Shown piece after piece: positions 49,509 to 61,840 of a stretch of DNA of 64,000 nt. The translations under genes were made by a program, and so were the position numbers. Source of the DNA: Variovorax sp. J2L1-78. GTDB lineage: Bacteria; Pseudomonadota; Gammaproteobacteria; Burkholderiales; Burkholderiaceae_C. Within the stretch, counting starts at the first letter, position 1; each line of letters opens with the position of its first letter. The notes below the pieces were generated by a model. It was not told the origin of the DNA. It saw only the letters and a program-made list of their open reading frames with translations, and did not search any database. The stretch lies in assembly GCF_030317205.1 (NCBI RefSeq), contig NZ_JASZYB010000001.1, positions 806,001 to 870,000 on the forward strand, in the 5' to 3' direction.

Positions 49509-49958
49509 TCAGCGCCTGGCTTGGAAGGGCGCGCCGCCCAGCTTGGCATTCTTCTTGATGTTCTTCTTGGCGAACCAGCCCTGGTTCATCTCCAGGACGA
49601 AGCGGACCGGCTCCTCGGAGCAGTGCGAGTCGAGCGTGAGCGGCTGCATGTCCACGATGTTGACGATGCGCCCGTCGTCGGCCACGAACGCGGCCGACAG
49701 CGGTAGCAGCGTGTTCTTCATCCAGAAGCATTGCGTCGACGGCTGCTCGAAGACGAACAGCATGCCCTCGGCCTGCGGCATCTCCTTGCGGAACATCAAG
49801 CCCACCTGCTGCTGCTGGGGCGTCTGCGCGACCTGCGCATCGATCTGGTACATGCCGGCGGACAACTTCACGCGAGGAAGATCCATCTGGGCTTCCTGCG
49901 AGAGCGCTGCAAAGGGCAGCAGGCACAAAGAAAACAGGGCAATGGCGCGCGAAAACAT
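49509..49958 (-). CDS. DUF192-domain secreted protein
   Basis: A 149-residue protein with a signal peptide (about 1-20, ending A-L-S-Q) and a DUF192 domain. It carries G-L-M-F-R-K-E-M, then F-W-M-K-N-T-L-L-P-L (the family signature) and V-L-E-M-N-Q-G-W-F. The fold is known but not the function. It converges with sodB. An acidic/aromatic stretch around residues 75-95 is well kept. Confidence 0.88.
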   Translation of the reverse strand: MFSRAIALFSLCLLPFAALSQEAQMDLPRVKLSAGMYQIDAQVAQTPQQQQVGLMFRKEMPQAEGMLFVFEQPSTQCFWMKNTLLPLSAAFVADDGRIVNIVDMQPLTLDSHCSEEPVRFVLEMNQGWFAKKNIKKNAKLGGAPFQARR

Positions 49959-50050
49959 GATGCGTTGAATTCGATGATCAAAAGGAGGATGGGAGCGTAC
50001 CCAATTGGAGGGAGGCGCGCCGTGAGAGTGCAGCCCCTTTGACGCGGGCG

Positions 50051-50082
50051 AAAAAAAAGCGTTCCGAAGAACGCTTCTTTTT
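50051..50082 (-). terminator. Intrinsic terminator after the small secreted protein gene
   Basis: AAGCGTTC (50057-50064) pairs with GAACGCTT (50069-50076) around CGAA. On the minus strand it is followed by a run of T (eight A at 50051-50058 on the plus strand). It ends the leftward gene at 50096; the TTTTT on the other side also allows rightward use. Confidence 0.85.
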
Positions 50083-50095
50083 AGAGCAACTCCAA

Positions 50096-50413
50096 TTACT
50101 TGGGGGTGCCGCCTTGGGTCGACTTGCGCTTGACCGAGCCGTCCTTGTTGGTGCGGCGGGCGTCACGCGTTTCAGCGCGCTTTTCACCAGCGACAGCCGC
50201 CTTGTCGGTGCCGACCGCGCCGCCTTCGGGGACCTTGTTGATGTCGCCGCCGGCGCCGGCCTTCACTTGGCCGGCGGGCTTGCTGGCCACCTTGGCTTCG
50301 GCGCGGGCCTGCGGCGCGGTGTTGGTCACCGGCGCTTTTTCGGCCGAGGGGGTCTGGGCGTAGGCGCCTGCAGCGAAAAGGCCGGCGATCAGGACTGCGA
50401 GAGCTTTGTTCAT
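50096..50413 (-). CDS. Small secreted protein of unknown function
   Basis: A 105-residue protein with a clear signal peptide (about 1-19, M-N-K-A-L-A-V-L-I-A-G-L-F-A-A-G-A-Y-A). The mature part is rich in Ala, Lys, Gly and Thr, has no Cys, and is probably disordered and basic. GAGGAATTCC precedes the ATG and an intrinsic terminator follows, so it is a complete single-gene unit. I do not recognise a family. It is divergent from icd across 188 bp. Confidence 0.75.
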   Translation of the reverse strand: MNKALAVLIAGLFAAGAYAQTPSAEKAPVTNTAPQARAEAKVASKPAGQVKAGAGGDINKVPEGGAVGTDKAAVAGEKRAETRDARRTNKDGSVKRKSTQGGTPK

Positions 50414-50601
50414 TTGGGAATTCCTCGAGGAGTTGAGTGATTACGCCTTCCGCCCAGCAGAAGGTCAGCAAACAACGAAGCCGCATCGACCGCGGTTGAC
50501 ACGGCATTCGACATGATTGCTTGCGTCTAAAATTCTAAGGCTAATAACAGCGGTTGAAGTCGCTTCGACCATCAAATGTCACCTCGGAGCAACTCCGCCC
50601 A

Positions 50602-51861
50602 ATGTCGAGCTACCAGCACATTCAGGTTCCATCCGCCGGTCAGAAGATCACCGTCAGCGCCGACAATTCACTCCTTGTGCCGGATCAGCCGATCATTCCC
50701 TTCATCGAAGGGGACGGCATCGGGGTCGACATCACGCCGGTCATGCTCCGGGTGGTCGATGCGGCCGTGGCCAAGAGCTACGACGGCCGCCGAAAGATCC
50801 ACTGGATGGAGGTTTTCGCCGGCGAGAAATCGACCCGGCTCTACGGCCCCGACGTGTGGCTGCCGGACGAAACCGTGCAGGCGGTGCGCGAGCACGTCGT
50901 CTCGATCAAGGGCCCGCTGACCACGCCGGTGGGGGGCGGCATCCGTTCGCTCAACGTGGCGTTGCGACAGGCGCTCGACCTGTATGTCTGCCTGCGTCCG
51001 ATCCAGTATTTCGACGGCGTCCCGAGCCCGCTGAAGGAGCCGCACAAGACGAACATGGTGCTCTTTCGCGAGAACTCGGAGGACATCTATGCCGGTATCG
51101 AATTCGCGGCCGGGAGCGAGCAGGCCAAGAAGCTCATCGCCTTGCTCCAGAACGATTTCGGCATCCAGAAGATCCGCTTCCCCGAAACCTCCGGCATCGG
51201 CATCAAGCCGGTGTCACGCGAGGGGACGGAGCGCCTGATGCGCAAGGCGATCCAGTACGCGATCGACCACGACAAGCCCTCCGTGACGATCGTGCACAAG
51301 GGCAACATCATGAAGTTCACCGAAGGTGCCTTCCGCGACTGGGGCTATGGCCTCGCGGCCAAGGAGTTCGGCGGGGAACTGATCGACGGCGGCCCCTGGA
51401 TGCGGGTGAAGAACCCCCATTCGGGCAAATTCATCACCGTGAAGGACCGGGTGGCCGATGCCTTCATGCAGCAGATCCTGCTGCGCCCGGCCGAGTATTC
51501 GGTGGTGGCCACGCTCAACCTCAACGGCGACTACCTCTCCGACGCGCTGGCCGCGCAGGTCGGTGGCATCGGCATCGCGCCCGGGGCCAACCTGAGCGAT
51601 ACCGTGGCGATGTTCGAAGCCACGCACGGCACGGCGCCCAAGTACGCCGGCAAGGACTACGTCAACCCGCTGTCGGAGATCCTCTCGGCCGAGATGATGC
51701 TGCGCCACATCGGCTGGAAAGAGGCGGCCGACCTGATCATCCAGTCGCTGCGCCGATCGATCCTCAGCAAGAAGGTCACCTACGACTTCGCACGCCTGAT
51801 GGACGGCGCGACACAGGTCAGCTGCTCGGGTTTCGGGCAGGTGATGATCGACCACATGTGA
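50602..51861 (+). CDS. icd: Isocitrate dehydrogenase (NADP), dimeric type I
   Basis: A 419-residue ICDH of the E. coli type, converting isocitrate to 2-oxoglutarate with NADP+. It has [10 protein letters not shown], then [16 protein letters not shown] with the Ser that AceK phosphorylates in E. coli. [13 protein letters not shown] and the NADP-binding [10 protein letters not shown] region are also seen. The ATG at 50602 matches the family start; one at 50554 would add 16 residues. A second, unrelated ICDH follows directly. Confidence 0.96.
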   Translation: MSSYQHIQVPSAGQKITVSADNSLLVPDQPIIPFIEGDGIGVDITPVMLRVVDAAVAKSYDGRRKIHWMEVFAGEKSTRLYGPDVWLPDETVQAVREHVVSIKGPLTTPVGGGIRSLNVALRQALDLYVCLRPIQYFDGVPSPLKEPHKTNMVLFRENSEDIYAGIEFAAGSEQAKKLIALLQNDFGIQKIRFPETSGIGIKPVSREGTERLMRKAIQYAIDHDKPSVTIVHKGNIMKFTEGAFRDWGYGLAAKEFGGELIDGGPWMRVKNPHSGKFITVKDRVADAFMQQILLRPAEYSVVATLNLNGDYLSDALAAQVGGIGIAPGANLSDTVAMFEATHGTAPKYAGKDYVNPLSEILSAEMMLRHIGWKEAADLIIQSLRRSILSKKVTYDFARLMDGATQVSCSGFGQVMIDHM

Positions 51862-51967
51862 GCGTCGCCGCGACCGCAGCGCGCAAGCGTGCGACCGGCG
51901 ACAATAATCGACGATCCGGCGGGCGCCGGTGACAGACAGACCCAATGACATCAAGGATGCAGGCCGC

Positions 51968-54199
<2,232 letters not shown>

Positions 54200-54255
54200 C
54201 CTGCGCCAAGCACGAAAGGGCGGCGGACGGCGCCCCCTTTCGCGAAAAAGACAAC

Positions 54256-54289
54256 GCCCCGGCGTCTTCCCAGGCACCGGGGCTTTTTT
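54256..54289 (+). terminator. Intrinsic terminator after idh
   Basis: GCCCCGG (54256-54262) pairs with CCGGGGC (54277-54283), with further partial pairing inside the loop, followed by six T. It separates idh from clpS. Confidence 0.82.
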
Positions 54290-54402
54290 ACGCGTGTAAA
54301 ACTTGGCTAATACGGCTGTTCGTCACCCTTGTTTTCTCCGTAACATGACACCAAATCCTGTGGCGTCGGCATGGCGCTTGCTCGCTCGATAGAATGAATT
54401 TC

Positions 54403-54762
54403 ATGGCAACCCGAAACCCCTCGAAACCCGCCACGCCGCCGGCCCAGAAGCCCGCGGGGGGGGATGGCGACTCGGTCGTTCTGGAGCGCCGCCCCCAGAA
54501 AACCGCCCCACCGCAGATGTTTCAGGTGGTGATGCTCAACGACGACTACACCCCCATGGAGTTCGTGGTCGTCGTCATTCAGGAGTTCTTCAACAAGGAC
54601 CGTGAAACCGCGACCCAGATCATGTTGAAGATCCATCTCGACGGCCGTGGCATCTGTGGGGTGTATTCCCGTGACATGGCCGCCACCAAGGTCAATCAGG
54701 TGATGGAGGCGGCCCACCAGGCCGGCCACCCGTTGCAGTGCGTCAGCGAGCCGGTTGAATAA
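54403..54762 (+). CDS. clpS: ClpA adaptor protein ClpS
   Basis: A 119-residue ClpS (122 if the in-frame ATG at 54394 is used). It delivers N-end rule substrates to ClpAP. The flexible N-terminus is followed by the core: [14 protein letters not shown], which forms the residue-binding pocket with Asn and Asp, and later H-x(n)[11 protein letters not shown]. No convincing ribosome site is seen for either start. It precedes clpA by 54 bp. Confidence 0.95.
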   Translation: MATRNPSKPATPPAQKPAGGDGDSVVLERRPQKTAPPQMFQVVMLNDDYTPMEFVVVVIQEFFNKDRETATQIMLKIHLDGRGICGVYSRDMAATKVNQVMEAAHQAGHPLQCVSEPVE

Positions 54763-54816
54763 ACCGCCCGCTGACCCATCTGAGAAGTTATTTACAGCAA
54801 GGCAAAAGGAAATCAC

Positions 54817-57138
54817 ATGATTGCCCAGGAACTGGAAGTCAGCTTGCACATGGCCTTTGTCGAGGCCAGGCAGCAGCGCCACGAGTTCATCACGGTAGAG
54901 CACCTGTTGCTCGCTTTGCTGGACAACCCGAGCGCCGCAGAGGTTCTGCGCGCATGCTCGGCCAACGTCGACGACCTTCGCGCGTCGTTGACGAATTTCA
55001 TCAAGGACAACACGCCCCAGGTGGCGGGGACCGACGACGTCGACACCCAGCCGACCCTCGGGTTCCAGCGCGTGATCCAGCGCGCCATCATGCACGTGCA
55101 GTCCACCGGCAACGGCAAGAAGGAAGTGACGGGCGCCAACGTGCTGGTCGCGATCTTCGGCGAGAAGGATTCGCACGCGGTGTACTACCTCCACCAGCAG
55201 GGCGTGACCCGGCTGGACGTGGTGAACTTCATCGCGCACGGCATCAAGAAGAGCGACCCGCCGGAAGCCGCCAAGGGCAGCGCCGAATCGTCCTCGAACG
55301 AGGGCGAGGAGGGTGGTGGCGAGAAGAACGAGAAGGCATCGCCGCTGGAGCAGTTCACCCAGAACCTCAACCAGATGGCCAAGGACGGGAAGATCGATCC
55401 GCTGATCGGCCGCGAGTACGAGGTCGAGCGCGTGATCCAGATCCTGTGCCGTCGGCGCAAGAACAACCCGCTGCTGGTCGGAGAGGCCGGCGTGGGCAAG
55501 ACCGCCATCGCCGAGGGCCTGGCCTGGCGCATCACCCAGGGCGACGTGCCGGAAATTCTGGCCGAAGCCCAGGTGTACTCGCTCGACATGGGCGCACTGC
55601 TGGCCGGCACCAAGTACCGCGGTGACTTCGAGCAACGCCTCAAGGGCGTGCTCAAGTCGCTGAAGGACCGGCCCAACGCCGTGCTCTTCATCGACGAGAT
55701 CCACACGCTGATCGGTGCCGGCGCGGCCTCGGGCGGCACGCTGGATGCGTCGAACCTGCTCAAGCCGGCGCTCTCGAGCGGCCAGCTCAAGTGCATCGGC
55801 GCCACCACCTTCACCGAATACCGCGGCATCTTCGAGAAGGATGCGGCCCTGTCGCGTCGCTTCCAGAAGGTCGACGTGGTCGAGCCGACGGTGCAGGAAA
55901 CCGTCGACATCCTCAAGGGCCTGAAGTCGCGCTTCGAGGAACACCATGGCGTGAAGTACGCCGTGGCGGCACTGCAGGCCGCGGCCGAGCTGAGCGCCAA
56001 GTACATCAACGACCGGCATCTGCCCGACAAGGCGATCGACGTGATCGACGAGGCGGGCGCAGCCCAGCGCATCCTGGCGCCGAGCAAGCGCAAGAAGACG
56101 ATCACCAAGGCCGAGGTCGAGGAAATCGTCGCGAAGATCGCGCGCATTCCTCCGGCCAACGTGTCGAACGACGACCGCGGCAAGCTGCAGACACTGGAAC
56201 GTGACCTCAAGAGCGTCGTGTTCGGCCAGGACAAGGCCCTCGAAGTGCTCGCCTCGGCGGTCAAGATGGCACGTTCGGGTCTGGGCAAGGGCGACAAGCC
56301 GATCGGCTCGTTCCTGTTCAGCGGCCCCACCGGCGTCGGCAAGACCGAAGCGGCCAAGCAGCTCGCCTACATCATGGGCATCGAGCTGATCCGCTTCGAC
56401 ATGTCGGAGTACATGGAGCGCCACGCCGTGAGCCGCCTGATCGGTGCGCCTCCGGGCTACGTCGGTTTCGACCAGGGCGGCCTGCTGACCGAGGCCGTCA
56501 CGAAGAAGCCGCACTGCGTGCTGCTGCTCGACGAAATCGAGAAAGCGCACCCGGACATCTTCAACGTGCTGCTGCAGGTCATGGACCACGGCACGCTGAC
56601 GGACAACAACGGACGCAAGGCCGACTTCCGCAACGTCATCATCATCATGACGACGAACGCGGGTGCCGAGACCATGAACAAGGCAACCATCGGCTTCACC
56701 AACCCGCGTGAATCGGGTGACGAGATGGCCGACATCAAGCGCCTGTTCACGCCGGAGTTCCGCAACCGTCTGGACGCGACCGTCAGCTTCAAGGCGCTGG
56801 ACGAATCGATCATCCTGCGGGTGGTCGACAAGTTCCTGCTGCAGCTCGAGACGCAGCTGGCCGAGAAGAAGGTCGACGTCACCTTCACCGACGCCCTGCG
56901 CAAGCACCTGGCGAAGAAGGGCTTCGACCCGCTGATGGGTGCGCGGCCGATGCAGCGCCTGATCCAGGACACGATCCGTCGTGCACTGGCCGATGAACTG
57001 CTCTTCGGTCGCCTGCAGGACGGCGGTCGCCTGACCGTCGACCTCGACGACAAGGACGAAGTGCAGCTCGACATCCAGCCGCTGCCGAAGAAGGAAGGCA
57101 AGGCCAAGCCGGAAGCCGAGGAGGCTGCCGCGGGCTGA
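54817..57138 (+). CDS. clpA: ATP-dependent Clp protease ATP-binding subunit ClpA
   Basis: A 773-residue AAA+ unfoldase that feeds proteins to ClpP. The N-domain (1-145, start [11 protein letters not shown]) binds ClpS. AAA module 1 has Walker A G-E-A-G-V-G-K-T with Lys228; module 2 has G-P-T-G-V-G-K-T with Lys509. The ClpP-binding loop I-G-F lies near residue 626. A charged linker (about 150-180) is a little longer than in E. coli. clpP is not in the window. Confidence 0.97.
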   Translation: MIAQELEVSLHMAFVEARQQRHEFITVEHLLLALLDNPSAAEVLRACSANVDDLRASLTNFIKDNTPQVAGTDDVDTQPTLGFQRVIQRAIMHVQSTGNGKKEVTGANVLVAIFGEKDSHAVYYLHQQGVTRLDVVNFIAHGIKKSDPPEAAKGSAESSSNEGEEGGGEKNEKASPLEQFTQNLNQMAKDGKIDPLIGREYEVERVIQILCRRRKNNPLLVGEAGVGKTAIAEGLAWRITQGDVPEILAEAQVYSLDMGALLAGTKYRGDFEQRLKGVLKSLKDRPNAVLFIDEIHTLIGAGAASGGTLDASNLLKPALSSGQLKCIGATTFTEYRGIFEKDAALSRRFQKVDVVEPTVQETVDILKGLKSRFEEHHGVKYAVAALQAAAELSAKYINDRHLPDKAIDVIDEAGAAQRILAPSKRKKTITKAEVEEIVAKIARIPPANVSNDDRGKLQTLERDLKSVVFGQDKALEVLASAVKMARSGLGKGDKPIGSFLFSGPTGVGKTEAAKQLAYIMGIELIRFDMSEYMERHAVSRLIGAPPGYVGFDQGGLLTEAVTKKPHCVLLLDEIEKAHPDIFNVLLQVMDHGTLTDNNGRKADFRNVIIIMTTNAGAETMNKATIGFTNPRESGDEMADIKRLFTPEFRNRLDATVSFKALDESIILRVVDKFLLQLETQLAEKKVDVTFTDALRKHLAKKGFDPLMGARPMQRLIQDTIRRALADELLFGRLQDGGRLTVDLDDKDEVQLDIQPLPKKEGKAKPEAEEAAAG

Positions 57139-57186
57139 TCGACTTTCGCACGGGTCCACGTGGCCCGACGTGGCCGTAGAGCCTTC

Positions 57187-57218
57187 AAAGGCCGGTAGCA
57201 TCGCGCTGCCGGCCTTTT
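57187..57218 (+). terminator. Intrinsic terminator after clpA
   Basis: AAAGGCCGG (57187-57195) pairs with CCGGCCTTT (57209-57217) and runs into TTTT; the inner AGC/GCT can extend the stem. It closes the clpS-clpA unit. Confidence 0.85.
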
Positions 57219-57261
57219 CCTTTGGGCTGGCGCCATCCCCTCCCATCGCAGCGCCTGTCTC

Positions 57262-58710
57262 TTGATCCTCCCCGAAATCAGCCAAGAATGGAAAACGGGC
57301 CTTTCCCTGGCCTGGAGCGGCTACATCGCCGTGCTGTCGGTCTGGATCGTGATGCAGAAGCGCGCGCCGGTGTCGACGATGAGCTGGATCCTGTCGCTCG
57401 CGCTGCTGCCGTTCGCCGGCTTCCTCGTCTATTACTTCCTCGGGCCGCAGCGCCTGAAAAAGCTGCGGCTCAAACGCCTGCGCAACCGCGCCATCGCCCA
57501 GGCGCCGGCCGATCTGGCACTGCTGCACGAGGCCGGCGAGAACGCGCCGCCCGCCCTGCGGCACCTGGCCGCGCTGGGCACGGCGGCCTGCGGCATTCCG
57601 GTGTCGAGCGCGACCGGTGTCGAGCTGCTGTCCGGCGGTGCACGCACCTTCGACGCCATCTTCGAGGCGGTGCGCAGCGCGCGGCATCACGTGCACCTCG
57701 AGTACTACATCTTCGAGCCCGACCGCATCGGCACGGCCCTGCGCGATCTGCTGATCGAGCGTGCGCAGCAGGGCGTCGCGGTGCGCCTGCTGCTCGACGC
57801 GCTCGGCTCCAAACGCATTGGCCGCCGCTTCATGGCACCGATGCGCGCCGCCGGCATTCACATCGCGCTGTTCCACGACACCAAGATCGGCCGGCGCCTG
57901 CGGCCGGTCACCAACTACCGCAGCCACCGCAAGATCGTCGTCGTCGACGGCCGCATCGGCTTCACCGGCGGCGTCAACATCACCGATGAAGAAGACCGCC
58001 GGACCCGGCCCGACGCCTACCACGACATGCACCTGCGGCTCGAAGGCAGCGCGGTGCGCTGGCTGCAGACCACCTTCCTCGAGGACTGGAGCTACGCCAC
58101 CGGCGAGAGCGCCCGGCGCATGGTCGACGAGTCGCTGGCGCACATGCTGCCGCGCACCGAGGCGGGCAGCATCGCGGCGCAGATCGTCACCAGCGGCCCC
58201 GACAGTGCGCTCGAAGCGATCCACCGCATGCACGTGGAAGCCATCCATTCGGCCAGCGAGCGCGCCTGGCTGACCACGCCGTACTTCGTGCCGGGCGAGC
58301 CGGCGCTGATGGCGCTCACCAGCGCCGCGTTGCGCGGTGTGGACGTGCGGCTGCTGGTGCCGCGCCGCAGCGACTCGGCGATCGTCAGCGCTGCCGCGCG
58401 CTCGTACTACGATGAACTCATCGGCGCGGGCGTGAAGGTCTGGGAGTACAAGGCGCGCATGCTGCATTCCAAGACGCTGGTGGTCGACGATCACTGCGCG
58501 ATGATCGGCACCGCCAACTTCGACAACCGCAGCTTTCGCCTCAATTTCGAGGTGATGGCGGTGGTGTACGGCGATGCGCTGGCGCGCCCGCTGGCCGCGC
58601 AGTTCGAAACCGACCTGCACAGCGCCGCCGCCGTGCGCCTGAACCGGCCGCAGAGCTTTCCGCGCCGCCTGGGCGACGCGCTGGCCCGGCTTTCCTCACC
58701 CTTGCTCTGA
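57262..58710 (+). CDS. cls: Cardiolipin synthase (phospholipase D family)
   Basis: A 482-residue membrane enzyme making cardiolipin from two phosphatidylglycerols. Two N-terminal helices (about 12-30 and 38-58) anchor it. Two HKD motifs follow: H-R-K-I-V-V-V-D-G near 222 and H-S-K-T-L-V-V-D-D near 402. The start is TTG at 57262, just before the first helix; no earlier start is reasonable. The length is that of the ClsA/bacterial Cls group (about 480). Confidence 0.94.
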   Translation: MILPEISQEWKTGLSLAWSGYIAVLSVWIVMQKRAPVSTMSWILSLALLPFAGFLVYYFLGPQRLKKLRLKRLRNRAIAQAPADLALLHEAGENAPPALRHLAALGTAACGIPVSSATGVELLSGGARTFDAIFEAVRSARHHVHLEYYIFEPDRIGTALRDLLIERAQQGVAVRLLLDALGSKRIGRRFMAPMRAAGIHIALFHDTKIGRRLRPVTNYRSHRKIVVVDGRIGFTGGVNITDEEDRRTRPDAYHDMHLRLEGSAVRWLQTTFLEDWSYATGESARRMVDESLAHMLPRTEAGSIAAQIVTSGPDSALEAIHRMHVEAIHSASERAWLTTPYFVPGEPALMALTSAALRGVDVRLLVPRRSDSAIVSAAARSYYDELIGAGVKVWEYKARMLHSKTLVVDDHCAMIGTANFDNRSFRLNFEVMAVVYGDALARPLAAQFETDLHSAAAVRLNRPQSFPRRLGDALARLSSPLL

Positions 58711-58726
58711 CCGATCCGACGCGACC

Positions 58727-60169
58727 ATGTCCGCCCACACCTTCCTCTGGCACGACTACGAAACCTTCGGCGCCGTGCCGCGCCGCGACCGGCCTTCCCA
58801 GTTCGCCGCCATCCGCACCGACGCCGACCTCAATGAAGTCGGCGAGCCGCTGATGCTCTATTGCCAGCCGGCACCGGACTACCTGCCGAGCCCCGAGGCC
58901 TGCCTGATCACCGGCATCACGCCGCAACTGGCGCTGGAGCGCGGTGTGCCCGAGCACCGCTTCGCCGCCGAGGTCGAGCGCGCCTTCTCGCAGCCCGGCA
59001 CCATCGGGGTCGGCTACAACACGATCCGCTTCGACGACGAGGTGACGCGCTTCCTGTTCTGGCGCAACCTGATCGACCCGTACGCGCGCGAATGGCAGAA
59101 CGACTGCGGCCGCTGGGACCTGCTCGACGTCGTGCGCCTCACTTACGCGCTGCGCCCCGACGGCATCCAGTGGCCGACGAGGGAAGACGGCAAGCCCAGC
59201 TTCAAGCTCGGCGACCTGGCGCGCGCCAACGGGCTGCTGCACGAGGCGGCGCATGATGCGCTGTCGGACGTGCGCGCCACCATCGCGCTGGCGCGCCTCA
59301 TCCGCACCGCCCAGCCGCGGCTCTTCGATTTCGCCTTCGGCCTGCACCGCAAGGACCGTGTGGCGAACGAGCTCGGCCTGCCCGCGACGCGCGAGACGGC
59401 CAAGCCCTTCCTCCACGTGTCGGGCATGTTCCCGGCCGAGCGCGGCTGCCTGGCCGTGATGTGGCCGCTGGCCAGCCACCCGACTAACAAGAACGAGCTG
59501 CTGGCCTGGGACCTGGCGCACGACCCGAGCGAGCTGCGCGACATCGACGTGCCCACGCTGCGCCAGCGCCTCTTCACCCGCACCGCCGAGCTGCCCGAAG
59601 GGGTGACGCGGTTGCCGATCAAGGGCATCCACCTGAACAAGTCGCCGATGGTCGTGGGCAACCTCAAGACGCTGACGCCGGCGATGGCCGAACGCTGGAA
59701 GGTCGATTTCGACACCGCGCTGCGCCACGCCGCCATCGCCCAGGGCCTGCCCGACATGAGCGCCATCTGGACGCAGGTGTACGAACGGCCGAAGGAGGCC
59801 GCGCCGGATGTCGACGAAGACCTCTACGGCGGCTTCGTCGGCAACGCCGACCGGCGGCGGCTGAACCAGCTGCGCGGCCTGTCGCCGGCCGAGCTGGCGC
59901 TGTCGCGTACCGGCTTCGACGACCCGCGGCTGGAGGAGATCCTGTTCCGCTACCGGGCCCGCAATTTCGTCGACACGCTCACGCCCGACGAGGCCGAGCG
60001 CTGGGAGGCGCACCGCGCGGCGCGCCTGCTGGAAGGCGAGGGCGGTGCGCGCAACGTCGACCAGTTCTTCGGGGAGATCGACACCGCGGCCGAGACAGCC
60101 GACGAGCGCGGCGAGGAACTGCTGGGCCTGCTGTACGAGTACGCCGAGGCGATCGCTCCGTCGCCCTGA
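58727..60169 (+). CDS. sbcB: Exodeoxyribonuclease I
   Basis: A 480-residue ExoI, a 3'-5' single-strand DNA exonuclease used in mismatch repair and recombination. The DEDD catalytic set is visible: D-Y-E-T near residues 10-13, N-T-I-R-F-D-D-E near 98-105, and H-D-A-L-S-D-V-R-A-T near 176-185. The SH3-like and C-terminal helical domains follow. It starts 16 bp after cls and may share its transcript. Confidence 0.96.
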   Translation: MSAHTFLWHDYETFGAVPRRDRPSQFAAIRTDADLNEVGEPLMLYCQPAPDYLPSPEACLITGITPQLALERGVPEHRFAAEVERAFSQPGTIGVGYNTIRFDDEVTRFLFWRNLIDPYAREWQNDCGRWDLLDVVRLTYALRPDGIQWPTREDGKPSFKLGDLARANGLLHEAAHDALSDVRATIALARLIRTAQPRLFDFAFGLHRKDRVANELGLPATRETAKPFLHVSGMFPAERGCLAVMWPLASHPTNKNELLAWDLAHDPSELRDIDVPTLRQRLFTRTAELPEGVTRLPIKGIHLNKSPMVVGNLKTLTPAMAERWKVDFDTALRHAAIAQGLPDMSAIWTQVYERPKEAAPDVDEDLYGGFVGNADRRRLNQLRGLSPAELALSRTGFDDPRLEEILFRYRARNFVDTLTPDEAERWEAHRAARLLEGEGGARNVDQFFGEIDTAAETADERGEELLGLLYEYAEAIAPSP

Positions 60170-60252
60170 TCGAGGTCGATCGGCATTTGCCTCAGGGGGC
60201 AAACCCCGACCTTCGGGGGTACCGTGGGCTTCCAGAATGATCCATTCCCAAA

Positions 60253-61257
60253 ATGGAGACATCGTTCGTGCCTTCTTCACCGCTGACCCGCCGCCGTTTC
60301 CATCTCTCGACCGCGGCGGCTGCCGCATCGCTCGCCCTGCCGGCCTTGGCGCAGAACAGCTGGCCGAACCGGCCGATCCGCATCGTCGTGCCCTACACGC
60401 CCGGCGGCTTCACCGACCAGATGGCCCGGCTGGTGCAGCTCGGTCTGCAGCAGCGCCTGGGCCAGCCGGTGCTGATCGACAACCGGCCGGGCGCCAACAG
60501 CCTGATCGGCGTCGATGCGGTCGCGAAGGCGGCACCCGATGGCAGCACCTTCGGCGTCGTCATCGCCGCCTACGCTGCCAACACCTCGCTCTATGCCGGC
60601 AAGCTGCCCTACGACCCGCGCAAGGACCTGATGGGCGTCTCGCTGATGGGTGTGTCGCCGCTGCTCGCGGCGGTGAACAACGACGCACCCTTCAAGACCG
60701 GCCGGCAACTGATCGACTATGCGCGCGCCAACCCCGGCAAGATCAGCTTCGGCTCGTCGGGCAACGGCTCTGCGGCGCACCTCACGACCGAACTGTGGAA
60801 GGCGCTGACGAAGACCTACATGGTCCACGTCCCCTACCGCGGCGCCGTGCCGGCGCTGACGGACCTGATGGGCGGACAGGTCCAGCTCTTCTTCGACGCG
60901 CCGACCGGGCTGATCAACCAGGCGCGGGCCGGCAAGATCCGGCTCATCGGTGTGGCGGGCGAACAGCGGTTGCCGGCGGTGCCCGATGTGCCGACCTTCA
61001 TCGAACAGGGCTTCGCCGGCTTCACCGGCAGCACCTGGGCCGGAATGCTCGCGCCTGCGGGCACGCCGCCTGGCGTCGTACAGCGGATGGCGGACGAGGT
61101 CGCGCGCATCATCAAGAGCGACGAGACGCGTGCCAGGCTCGATGCCATGGGCACCTTTCCGGCGGGCAGCACGCCGCAGGAATTCGATGCCTTCATCACC
61201 GCCGAAACCACCAAGTGGGGGCAGGTGATCAAGACCGCCGGCGTGAAGGCCGAATGA
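60253..61257 (+). CDS. Bug-family (TctC-like) periplasmic binding protein
   Basis: A 334-residue solute-binding protein of the Bug/TctC family, which is very numerous in Comamonadaceae and Bordetella. The N-terminus has T-R-R-R-F-H-L followed by an Ala-rich helix ending A-L-A, a signal peptide that may use the Tat route. The mature part begins W-P-N-R-P-I-R-I-V-V-P-Y-T-P-G-G, with later P-Y-R-G and D-V-P-T. Most such proteins bind carboxylates. No tctA/tctB partner is nearby, so it is an orphan. Confidence 0.9.
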   Translation: METSFVPSSPLTRRRFHLSTAAAAASLALPALAQNSWPNRPIRIVVPYTPGGFTDQMARLVQLGLQQRLGQPVLIDNRPGANSLIGVDAVAKAAPDGSTFGVVIAAYAANTSLYAGKLPYDPRKDLMGVSLMGVSPLLAAVNNDAPFKTGRQLIDYARANPGKISFGSSGNGSAAHLTTELWKALTKTYMVHVPYRGAVPALTDLMGGQVQLFFDAPTGLINQARAGKIRLIGVAGEQRLPAVPDVPTFIEQGFAGFTGSTWAGMLAPAGTPPGVVQRMADEVARIIKSDETRARLDAMGTFPAGSTPQEFDAFITAETTKWGQVIKTAGVKAE

Positions 61258-61460
61258 AGGGCCCCGGGCCAGGTTTGGCCGTGATGCCCGGAAGTTGACA
61301 GGCCCGGCCTTCAAGCCTCGGCCGAGAGCCTTGCTGCGGGTTTCTCCGACAGCAGACGGTCAGGAAAGCGGACATCGCGCTTGCTGGCTCGAAACCACTG
61401 TCGGTCGTCCGAACACAGCACGGTCCGCGGTTCGACGCGGCACCGACAACAGGAGCAGGC

Positions 61461-61712
61461 ATGAGCAACGTCAAGAGCAGTGGCGACGGGACCCGTCCCA
61501 GCACGGATGGTGGCGTCGACAACATGGGCGCGGGTGAAAAGTTCACGACGGAAAAGACGGCCGCCGGCGAGGACATCTCCGCCCCGGCACCACGGGAGAG
61601 GATGCAAGACAGGAAGTCGAATGCACAGGGCACCCGACACGATGATTCAGCGCCGTTTCATCTCACCGAAGACCTCACGCCAGCCTCGAGCACGGACAAG
61701 AACCGGCGTTAG
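61461..61712 (+). CDS. Small hydrophilic protein of unknown function
   Basis: An 83-residue reading frame with AGGAGC before its ATG. It is rich in Ser, Asp, Lys, Thr and Gly, has no hydrophobic stretch or Cys, and is probably disordered. I recognise no family. The good ribosome site and place in a set of stress-type genes argue for it; the lack of any known relative argues against. A chance frame is possible. Confidence 0.45.
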   Translation: MSNVKSSGDGTRPSTDGGVDNMGAGEKFTTEKTAAGEDISAPAPRERMQDRKSNAQGTRHDDSAPFHLTEDLTPASSTDKNRR

Positions 61713-61840
61713 CACCGTCGGCAGAGACGGTCCGAAGGCACGAACCTAGGGCATCGTAATCGGCGCTCCGCGACACGTTCTCCGGACGGATTTCACCTTC
61801 CGCCTCCTGGGCGGGGCCTTCTAGCCATGCATGACTTCCA

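Noticed and set aside
50496-50501. Perfect TTGACA as -35 box of icd
   Set aside because: No acceptable -10 at 16-18 bp; the AT-rich stretch at 50528-50547 is too far.
54200-54402. A cspD-like cold shock gene between idh and clpS, as in Pseudomonas
   Set aside because: No reading frame or cold shock motif; only a terminator and the clpS leader are present.
54307-58620. A 1437-codon open frame on the minus strand across clpS, clpA and cls
   Set aside because: It lies opposite genes with clear motifs; in GC-rich DNA the antisense frame often lacks stops. Its translation is rich in His, Asp, Val, Arg and Leu and matches nothing.
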